64,000 nt of DNA from Acidithiobacillus thiooxidans ATCC 19377 (GTDB lineage: Bacteria > Pseudomonadota > Gammaproteobacteria > Acidithiobacillales > Acidithiobacillaceae). Shown piece by piece: positions 58,210-64,000 of this stretch (position 1 is its first letter; each line of letters begins with the position of its first letter). Location: assembly GCF_009662475.1 (NCBI RefSeq), contig NZ_CP045571.1:556501-620500 (forward strand). Reading direction: 5' to 3'. A model generated the notes under the pieces. It made no database searches and was not told the DNA's origin. It saw nothing but the letters and a program-made list of their open reading frames with translations. Both the position numbers and the translations under genes were made by a program.

Positions 58210-59259
58210 GTGCAAGAACTAACCCTGACCCGCCCCGATGACTGGCATCTCCACCTCCGGGATACAGACCTGATGGCGTCGGTACTGCCAGACAGTGCTC
58301 GCCGCTTTGCTCGCGCCATTGTTATGCCCAATCTGCGACCGCCGGTAACGACGGTGGATCTGGCAGCCGCCTATCGGGACCAGATTAAGCGCGCACAAAA
58401 AACCAAACACGCCTTTGAACCGCTCATGACCCTTTATTTAACCGACAACACCCCGGTCAGCGAAATAGAAAAAGCCAAAAAAAGCGGCTTCGTACATGCC
58501 CTCAAATATTATCCGGCAGGAGCCACCACCCACTCAGAAAACGGTGTCACAGACCTGAAGCGCGCGTACAAGGTACTGGAAGCCATGGAAAAACTGGAAA
58601 TTCCGCTGCTCTTGCATGGTGAAGTCACTGACCCCACAGTGGATGTGTTTGACCGCGAAGCCGTCTTCATCGAAAGGCATCTCGACCCGCTGATTCGAGC
58701 TTTACCAGGCCTGCGCATGGTGCTTGAACATATTACCACTGCCACTGCCACTGCCACCCAGTTTGTTGCCGATGCAGGGAGTCAAATTGCGGCCACCATC
58801 ACCGCCCATCACCTGCTGCTCAATCGCAACGCCCTCTTTGTAGGCGGAATCCGTCCTCATCATTACTGCCTGCCGGTACTCAAACGGGAAATCCATCGTC
58901 AGGCATTACTTGCCGCCGCCACCAGCAGCAATCCCAAATATTTTCTTGGCACGGACAGCGCCCCTCACCCCCGCCATGCCAAGGAATCCGCCTGCGGCTG
59001 TGCCGGCATTTACAGTGCCCATGCCGCTATTGAACTGTATGCAGAAGCGTTTGAAAGCGCAGGCGCTTTGGATCGCCTCGAACCCTTCGCCAGTTTTCAT
59101 GGTCCAGACTTTTACCGCCTGCCCCGCAACACGGATAGCATCACCCTTGAAAAACAAAGCTGGACCGTGCCAGAAACCTTAGACTGCGGCACCGACACCT
59201 TAGTACCTCTGCGCGCCGGGCAAGCCATAGCCTGGCGCATGAAAGCCGAAGCGTCATAA
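58210..59259 (+). CDS. pyrC: Dihydroorotase
   Basis: A 349-aa class II dihydroorotase. LTRPDDWHLHLRD holds the first zinc histidines, ALKYYPAGATTHSENGV the carboxylated lysine, LLLHGEVTDPTVDVFDREA and VLEHITTATATATQFV further ligands, and FLGTDSAPHPRHAKESACGC the catalytic aspartate. It converts carbamoyl-aspartate to dihydroorotate in pyrimidine synthesis. The GTG at 58210 with GAGGGAA upstream is favoured over a start at 58147, which would add 21 residues not typical of the family. A housekeeping gene, marking chromosomal sequence. Confidence 0.93.
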   Translation: MQELTLTRPDDWHLHLRDTDLMASVLPDSARRFARAIVMPNLRPPVTTVDLAAAYRDQIKRAQKTKHAFEPLMTLYLTDNTPVSEIEKAKKSGFVHALKYYPAGATTHSENGVTDLKRAYKVLEAMEKLEIPLLLHGEVTDPTVDVFDREAVFIERHLDPLIRALPGLRMVLEHITTATATATQFVADAGSQIAATITAHHLLLNRNALFVGGIRPHHYCLPVLKREIHRQALLAAATSSNPKYFLGTDSAPHPRHAKESACGCAGIYSAHAAIELYAEAFESAGALDRLEPFASFHGPDFYRLPRNTDSITLEKQSWTVPETLDCGTDTLVPLRAGQAIAWRMKAEAS

Positions 59260-59529
59260 CCTATGCAATCGCGCTTCATCCAGCAAGGGGCGCTCTGATG
59301 GCAAAAATCTGGCAAAACTGAATGGTATAGCTTTCTCGTGAACCCTCTATCTTGCGTTCGCTGAAGTGCGTCGCCGCGACGCACTTCCTCCCACGCTGCG
59401 AGCCTGGAGAGTGCAACGAAGGGACCACTCAAGGCCCGGCGGTAGCCCTGGTCATGGTCAGCCCTCCAAAAAGCCAGCGCGATCTTTCGACGTGAAGAGA
59501 GAGCACATTCATCCCTGCGATCGCCGTTC
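59260..59529. other. Intergenic region after pyrC
   Basis: About 270 bp between pyrC and the IS256-type remnant. No gene I can support. The sequence AGTGCGTCGCCGCGACGCACTT at 59366-59387 is a strong inverted repeat (AGTGCGTCGC with GCGACGCACT) that could terminate pyrC transcription, although no T-run follows directly. Confidence 0.4.
59366..59387. terminator. Hairpin downstream of pyrC
   Basis: AAGTGCGTCGC and GCGACGCACTT form an 11-bp perfect, loop-less palindrome about 105 bp after the pyrC stop. As RNA it would fold with a small loop. It lacks a clear U-tract, so the terminator role is only suggested. Confidence 0.35.
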
Positions 59530-59815
59530 TACGCAACGAAAATACCAGAACCGCATAGCCTGTTGCGTATTCCGGGGCATCGTGGGCATCCATTCCGTTT
59601 GATCGTGGGCAGTGATTCTACAGGGCCCAGGGCAGTCATGATCTCTCGCTCCGGCAGGTGGCCGTTACGAACGACCGCCTGACGACCATTGACCATCCGT
59701 ACAGCAGAAAACTCTTCCAGCAATACGGCCACCTCTGTCTCTATGGCCTGTTCGATCAGGGAACGTGCCGCTCGCCGCAGCACGCCCTCTATCCCCAAGC
59801 CCAGCTCTTTTTACA
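59530..59815 (-). pseudogene. IS256-type transposase, N-terminal remnant
   Basis: On the minus strand EGVLRRAARSLIEQAIETEV then AVLLEEFSAVRMVNGRQAVV and RNGHLPEREIMTALGPVES. VVRNGHLPERE.MT.LGPV is the conserved N-terminal block of IS256-family transposases. The frame loses similarity after GPVES and the catalytic DDE domain is missing. Possible extra N-terminal codons (SSELTVMFSKLVTMAVK) lie one frame away up to about 59900. Confidence 0.65.
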
Positions 59816-59956
59816 GCCATGGTGACGAGTTTCGAGAACATGACGGTCAGTTCGCTGGACGACTGCTTACGCTGCAGAGCGTTCCTTCGCGAGTCAGGCA
59901 ACCAGAGCCAACGTATTCCGCTGGGATGGGGTGCGAAAGATTTAATGTGCCTCAGC

Positions 59957-59994
59957 TTGATAGGTCTCGACTTGTGTATTATATTGTGTACACA
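59957..59994 (+). promoter_or_regulatory. Promoter and operator of the Phd/PIN module
   Basis: TTGATA (59957-59962) and TATATT (59980-59985) are spaced by 17 bp, a credible sigma-70 promoter. The palindrome TGTGTACACA (59985-59994) lies over the start region and fits autorepression by the antitoxin. Confidence 0.55.
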
Positions 59995-60016
59995 TCGCGG
60001 CAGAAAGGAGGCGATC

Positions 60017-60277
60017 ATGAGCCTGCGTGTAGGAGTGCGAGAATTACGCGACAAATTGGCCGAATATCTCGAAGCCTCAATGCCCATTGAGGTGACACGA
60101 CATGGGCAGACCATCGGCTTTTACATCCCGGTTCCTAAAAAACCCAGCCAATCAGAAAGAGATGCTTTGCTCGAAGCAGGACGGCGAATGCGTGAAGAAA
60201 TGGAACACATGGGTATCACAGAGGACGAACTGGTAGCGGGGTTCAAGGAATGGCGCAAAAAAGCTCATGCCGCGTAG
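60017..60277 (+). CDS. Phd/VapB-type antitoxin
   Basis: An 86-aa protein. MSLRVGVRELRDKLAEYLEA then MPIEVTRHGQTIGFYIPVPK is the Phd/YefM DNA-binding fold. The C-terminal helix (DALLEAGRRMREEMEHMGIT and KEWRKK) would wrap the toxin. AAGGAGG lies just upstream. It overlaps the toxin gene by 11 bases. The ATG at 60017 is the only start compatible with the fold. Confidence 0.85.
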   Translation: MSLRVGVRELRDKLAEYLEASMPIEVTRHGQTIGFYIPVPKKPSQSERDALLEAGRRMREEMEHMGITEDELVAGFKEWRKKAHAA

Positions 60278-60692
60278 GCGGTTGGTTGTAGACGCCAACA
60301 TCCTGATTCGTGCTGTCTTGGGGCTGCGAGTACGATTACTCATCGCCGATGCATGTGACAGGGTCAGTTTCTATGTGGCCGAAGAAAATTATGACGAAGC
60401 CAAGCACTACTTAGCAGAATTGGCTCCCGCCCGGGGGATATCCGAAGTGGTGTGGCGGGACGCGTTAGATACGCTTATGACGGCCATACAGTTGATTGGC
60501 CAGGAAACATTGTCGCCTGTAGAAATTGCCGCAAAAGCCAGAATTGCCCGGAGAGACGAACGGGATTGGCCGGCGGTAGCGGCGTCCCTGCTGCTGGATT
60601 GTCCGATCTGGACGGAGGATCGAGATTTCTTTGGTGCCGGTGTGGCAACCTGGACGACAGAAACCATATCTATATATCTTGATAGCTGCTGA
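60267..60692 (+). CDS. vapC: VapC-type PIN-domain ribonuclease toxin
   Basis: A 141-aa PIN protein. RRLVVDANILIRAVLG carries the first catalytic aspartate, FYVAEENYDEAKHYLAEL the acidic helix, RRDERDWPAVAASLLLDCPI and WTEDRDFFGAGVATWTTE the remaining acidic residues. VapC toxins cleave tRNA or rRNA. It is co-transcribed with the Phd-like antitoxin. All catalytic positions appear intact, in contrast to the truncated PIN gene at 5.1 kb. Confidence 0.87.
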   Translation: MPRRRLVVDANILIRAVLGLRVRLLIADACDRVSFYVAEENYDEAKHYLAELAPARGISEVVWRDALDTLMTAIQLIGQETLSPVEIAAKARIARRDERDWPAVAASLLLDCPIWTEDRDFFGAGVATWTTETISIYLDSC

Positions 60693-60857
60693 AGGCTGCT
60701 CTGCCTCCATTAGGTTCTGATCGGCGGTACCAGACATTGGGTTACGCTAAAGTTTAGCTATCGGGAGGATTGGCTAGGCCCGAATTCTGGAGTGTCTGTG
60801 AAAGACTGATTACGGTCATTCAGCAGCGGAAAAAGCCGAGATTTTTTTGCGCCTCTT

Positions 60858-61064
60858 TTGGCCGCGATGTTATCAGGCCAGCGGCAAATCGCCCGCACCT
60901 GTAAACTCTCCAAGGGTGCCGTTGGCAAGTATCTGCAACGGGCGGCAGATGCGAAGATCACCTGGCCCTTGTCGGCGGGGGTGTTCCCGGCGGATTTGGA
61001 ACGTTTGCTGTGCCCACTCAGGCAAACAGGAAGTAATGGCAGAACAGGTAAGACCGTGGTCTGA
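60858..61064 (+). pseudogene. IS21-family IstA remnant (HTH region)
   Basis: In frame: SGQRQIARTCKLSKGAVGKY then LQRAADAKITWPLSAGVFPA and DLERLLCPL. R.IAR...LSK..V.KYL.RA....ITWPL is the start of IstA transposases (HTH plus linker). About 400 following residues, including the DDE domain, are missing and istB is absent. Its presence supports the idea that IS21-like elements were once active in this replicon. Confidence 0.65.
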
Positions 61065-61236
61065 ACAGCCCGAAGTTACCGAGGCACCCAGAGTGCGTGT
61101 AAGCGATAGAGGCGTAGACCAGCGAAGCCCATCAGGGACAGCGATTGTATCTCGCAGCGAAAGTCCGCATGTACGGGAGCAACCTTTTCCTTATCTGATC
61201 ATCACGAATCGATTGTTTGGCAAACTGGAGACGTCC
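61065..61236. other. Sequence between the IstA remnant and the IS element
   Basis: A short frame with an AGGAAG site starts at 61036 (MAEQVRPWSEQPEVTEAPRV) and runs to 61248, entering the IS end. No family was recognised and it may be part of a degraded mobile element. Confidence 0.25.
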
Positions 61237-62486
61237 GGGCACCTCTAAAAACCGGCGCTCAGAACGAAGAATAATCTGAAAAATCAGAATTCAGGTTATT
61301 TTCCTGCTGTTTTGATGCCGAATGCTGTTCTTTACGGCTGTTTTTCCATAATTTGCCGCATTACGGGCAAGCCACCGCCCTCATAGGACCTACTTCGAGA
61401 AACACCAGTCGCTTGATGTTGTAGGTAACCGCCATCATGGTCAGCGCAAAGTCGGCCCGCGCCTGGCCTATGGTCCGGATACACTTGCCGCCCATCTGCT
61501 CCATGGCGCCGAATACATGTTCTACGCGCGCCCGCACTTTGGCGATTTTATGGTTGCGCCGCTGTTGGCATTCGGACAGTGGGTGGTTGCGGCTGCCTTT
61601 CCGTTGGATACGACTCCGGTAGCCTTGGGCCTTGAGTTGTTCTTCCCGCTCCTGACTGGGGTAGCCTCTATCCGCATACACTTCCGCACTGGTATTCCAG
61701 TCATCCAGTACGACTTCAAAGTGTCGGCTGTCATGGACAGAGGCCGTGTCGGTCACCAGCTTGCGGATCAGTTTGTGTTTGCGATCTACTCCGATAGAGA
61801 GCTTGAAGCCATAGGTGCTTTTGCCATGCTTCTTCGTCCAGGTCGCATCCAGATCTTTCTGACGGCGTTTCGCTGGGCTCCAGTCGGCAGGCATAGCGTT
61901 TTTTTTGATCTGTTCCTTGTCATCTCTGGAGAAATGTTGCTTGGGTGCCGGTACCAGCGTGGCATCAATGATCTGGCCCCCCCGGGCCACATAGCCGTGC
62001 TGCAGGATTTGCTGCTCGACTGCCGCGAACAGCGCTTCGGCACCGGCTACGCCAATACGGTTTTCAAAGTGCCAGATGGTCGTGCGATCCGGAAGACGTG
62101 CAGCATCCACCAGACCGCAAAAACGCTGATAGCTATGGCGATCCAGCAGCTGATACTCCATCTGCTCGTCTGAAAGATTGTAAAGGCGCTTTAACACCAA
62201 TATCCGCACCATGGTTTCCGTGGGATAAGGAGGGCGACCGCCCTGGGGACTGGTCGGACGAGGGGCCACACGATCAACCTCTGCCGCCAGGGCAGGAAAG
62301 TCGATGCAGGAAGCGATGCGCAGCAATGGATCACCCAACTGATCCAGTTTCTGCTGGTGGAAATCCGCTGCAAACAGGTCGGTTTTGATTGCGCTCTTTC
62401 GTGGTGTCATCCGGAATACCCCATAATATTCAACTGGTTATATTTTATCATATACAGCCGAAATGGGAAGGTTTTTCGAGGCGCCC
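61237..62486. mobile_element. IS5-family insertion sequence (1250 bp), intact
   Basis: The left end GGGCACCTCTAAAAACC and the right end (reverse complement GGGCGCCTCGAAAAACC) are terminal inverted repeats. GTCC at 61233-61236 and 62487-62490 is the 4-bp target duplication. One full-length transposase lies on the minus strand. The tips share the GGGC...AAAAAC pattern with the 30858-32114 element and the MITE at 44061, but the transposases differ clearly. Confidence 0.87.
61361..62410 (-). CDS. IS5-family transposase
   Basis: A 349-aa DDE transposase. ETMVRILVLKRLYNLSDEQM is the DUF772-type block, ARGGQIIDATLVPAPKQHFS has the first Asp, EVYADRGYPSQEREEQLKAQ the second, and KVRARVEHVFGAMEQMGGKC the Glu region. 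The ATG at 62410 fits the family length. Complete frame, probably functional. Confidence 0.92.
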   Translation of the reverse strand: MTPRKSAIKTDLFAADFHQQKLDQLGDPLLRIASCIDFPALAAEVDRVAPRPTSPQGGRPPYPTETMVRILVLKRLYNLSDEQMEYQLLDRHSYQRFCGLVDAARLPDRTTIWHFENRIGVAGAEALFAAVEQQILQHGYVARGGQIIDATLVPAPKQHFSRDDKEQIKKNAMPADWSPAKRRQKDLDATWTKKHGKSTYGFKLSIGVDRKHKLIRKLVTDTASVHDSRHFEVVLDDWNTSAEVYADRGYPSQEREEQLKAQGYRSRIQRKGSRNHPLSECQQRRNHKIAKVRARVEHVFGAMEQMGGKCIRTIGQARADFALTMMAVTYNIKRLVFLEVGPMRAVACP

Positions 62487-62491
62487 GTCCA

Positions 62492-62512
62492 TGTACGGTA
62501 ACTGAGCGGCGT
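62492..62512. repeat. 21-bp exact repeat, copy 2
   Basis: Identical to 18172-18192. It follows the target duplication of the IS by one base, so it was present before the IS landed. Confidence 0.5.
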
Positions 62513-63018
62513 TGTATCTCTGATTTTCCTATGTGGAGAATAGACTTCTGGAAACAGCCAAGGAGCCTATGAACTATGCAATTGGATACACGGAGGAGAT
62601 ACCAGCGGCGTAGCGCGGAAGCGTGATTGCAGCCGATGCCGGTATTACGCTTCTCTGTGCTCAACTGCTGATACTTCCGTCCCATTCCTCACCTCCGATC
62701 TCTTTTGACGATCGGTGTTGCGCATTATTATTGAGCGAGTCCGCGTTGATTAGGCTGTAGATTATACATTCTCATGGATCATAATAACTCATATGAAATA
62801 TTTTTTATGATTTCGTGACCTAATTGTAATAAGCTGTAACAATGTTTCACATTGTTACAATTTGCGGGGTTGACGTAGTTTAATAGCGTGTCTAATGTCA
62901 AACAATCGCCCAAATAAAATGGATAACTTATTGGCCATATTATTTATTTGTAATTCAGTTGTTGTGCTGTTCTTTGCGATATCCATCGCATGTCTTTAGC
63001 GCTTTAGGAGGAAGTATT
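62513..63018. other. Upstream region of the tetH-like gene
   Basis: About 500 bp, AT-rich from 62750 on. No gene is supported. It contains the 25-bp palindrome at 62835-62859, a TTGACG hexamer at 62870-62875 and TCTAAT at 62891-62896 (15-bp spacing) as a possible weak promoter. A short minus-strand frame at 62619-62685 (MGRKYQQLSTEKRN) looks like the very start of an IS30-type transposase. Confidence 0.45.
62835..62859. promoter_or_regulatory. 25-bp palindrome upstream of the tetH-like gene
   Basis: TGTAACAATGT (62835-62845) and ACATTGTTACA (62849-62859) are perfect 11-base arms around TTC, ending 11 bp before the TTGACG hexamer. The position suits an activator acting from just upstream of -35. 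Tetrathionate hydrolase genes of Acidithiobacillus are known to be controlled by two-component regulators that bind inverted repeats, but the sequence here is not the one I recall from A. caldus. Confidence 0.6.
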
Positions 63019-64000
63019 ATGAAAACCAGAAAAATCGTCGTTTTATCCATAATGTGCAGCGTGATTTCCGGCACGGCTTGGGCACAGACCGCCATGGTCC
63101 CGCAGGACCCGGCCAATAATGCGTTAGACCCGCAAAGCCCCTTCGCCACACTTTACCTGCCGCAAAACGCACCCGCGCCAGATGATCAGGTCGGCCCCTC
63201 CGAGTGGACCCATGCCTACGGAAATCCTCAGCATAATGCGGGGTTCCGGGTTCCGGCCAGCGCGCCAGCCTGGGTTCGCGAGGGCGTGCGCTGGAATTTC
63301 CCGGAGGCGCGTGCCTGGCCGTTGAGGGATTCCCACCCTTGATGGAGAAAAAGTGGATGGCCTCAAGGAAGCCCTGCCAGTACAAACCCAGTTTTACGGC
63401 AATGCGCTTGGGGTTTCTGTCGTCAACGGCGTGGTTTACGCTGAGAGCGATGACATGTTTGCCTATGCGGTCAATGCGCGGACGGGCAAGCTGATCTGGA
63501 GAACCAGCCCGGTCGCTAACACTTTGATGGGTAACCCCTTGGTGATCGGCAAGCATGTATACCTATCCGCCGGCAGTGTGTCTTTCAATTTTACCAACGT
63601 GATGGAATACGCTAAGCATCCGACTAATGCGGGGCGCGGCAAGGACATCAGTTACAATGGGATATTCTGTCTGGACCGGACCGACGGCAAACTGCTCTGG
63701 AGCTTCAAAACGGCCGGTGACGCTATGCCAACTCCGGCTTATGCGGATCATGCCCTCTTTATCAGTACCGGGGATGGCAACATTTACCGTATTCGCTCGG
63801 CGGACGGCCAGAAAATGTGGCGTACCCATGTTGGCGGCATCGCCAACATGGCGAGCCCCGTCGTGTGGCGTGGAAAAATTTTCGTTTCCATGTCCGTCAT
63901 TCCTGGTCTTTATGCCCTGAGTGCTCGTACGGGTAAGGTCTTGTGGAAGGGTGAGATTCCCGGTGCCGTGAATACGGGGATGGGGGATGTATCACCTGCC
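63019..64000 (+). pseudogene. tetH: Tetrathionate hydrolase-like gene with a frameshift, cut by the right edge
   Basis: GGAGG lies seven bases before the ATG. The first frame gives a signal peptide (MKTRKIVVLSIMCSVISGTA, cleavage after AWA) and the TetH-like start of the mature protein, then stops at 63340. From about 63326 the +1 frame continues without interruption to the edge: VQTQFYGNALGVSVVNGVVY and four PQQ-type propeller repeats (GKLIWRTSPV, GKLLWSFKTAG, GQKMWRTHVGG, GKVLWKGEIPG). TetH is a secreted acid-stable enzyme that splits tetrathionate during sulphur oxidation. The shift equals one extra base in GAGGGATTCCCACCC at 63324-63338, either a real mutation or a base-call error. Confidence 0.75.

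Noticed and set aside
62619-62685. IS30-type transposase start (MGRKYQQLSTEKRN) on the minus strand
   Set aside because: Only about 14 residues fit and no other part of the gene is visible; it is mentioned in the intergenic entry but not called as a gene.
1-64000. Integrase gene, att sites or a tRNA target of the conjugative element
   Set aside because: No integrase-like protein, no tRNA-like cloverleaf and no matching direct repeats at plausible ends were recognised, so ICE versus plasmid cannot be decided from this window.

Overview
The window looks like part of an Acidithiobacillus-type chromosome (acidophilic, sulphur- or iron-oxidising autotroph). This is inferred from a tetrathionate-hydrolase-like gene at the right edge, a DabA/DabB inorganic-carbon uptake pair beside a CbbR-type LysR regulator, and GC-rich coding with many IS5-type elements. 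No rRNA or tRNA was recognised, and no integrase or att site lies inside the window, so the ends of the mobile element are not defined here.

Layout. 1-5.7 kb (mostly minus strand): a three-gene restriction-like cassette (EcoRI-family adenine methylase, DUF262-HNH nuclease, AAA ATPase running off the left edge), an acidic hypothetical, a degraded DinJ/YafQ pair, a conserved hypothetical, a short acyltransferase-like gene and an orphan HTH antitoxin whose PIN toxin is cut to 24 residues. 5.9-7.4 kb: AbiEi/AbiEii. 7.5-42.1 kb (plus strand): the backbone of a conjugative element with a P-type (Trb) type IV secretion system: a 1716-aa ArdC-like protein, accessory proteins, a MOBP/DUF3363 relaxase, TrbB, TrbC, TrbD, TrbE, a secreted protein of unknown function, TrbJ, an EexN lipoprotein, TrbL, TrbF, two tandem TrbG-like proteins, TrbI, a lytic transglycosylase and the TraG/VirD4 coupling protein. 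Cargo interrupts it: RelE/HigA-like TA at 18.2 kb, HicAB at 21 kb, and a 29.7-34.3 kb island with a Panacea-domain TA, an IS5-type element, a second RelE/HigA-like TA and hypotheticals.

42.1-49.9 kb is a junction zone: HsdM tail remnant, RNase HI, a hypothetical gene, a 99-bp MITE with target duplication, a 1332-aa GGDEF/EAL sensor protein and the 3' part of a group II intron. 49.9-57.4 kb (minus strand): CbbR -> DabB -> DabA, then small genes including a truncated NuoL/DabB-like fragment and a DUF6671 protein. 57.4-64 kb: IS5 remnant, pyrC, IS256 remnant, a Phd/PIN TA pair, IS21 IstA remnant, an intact IS5-type element, and a tetH-like gene with a frameshift.

The most notable feature not explained by known gene families is a leader element repeated eight times on the plus strand (4.6, 7.5, 15.6, 19.4, 21.7, 26.2, 32.8 and 34.4 kb). 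Each has an invariant GATCTATACC, usually a TAT-containing half-site 20 bp upstream, then in most copies an inverted repeat whose sequence differs from copy to copy while pairing is kept, and whose right arm holds the Shine-Dalgarno just before an ATG. It heads nearly every transfer gene cluster and looks like a regulon-wide control element. A second unusual feature is a dispersed family of 15/18-bp GC-rich units inserted in frame inside at least nine genes, in both orientations and more than one reading frame.
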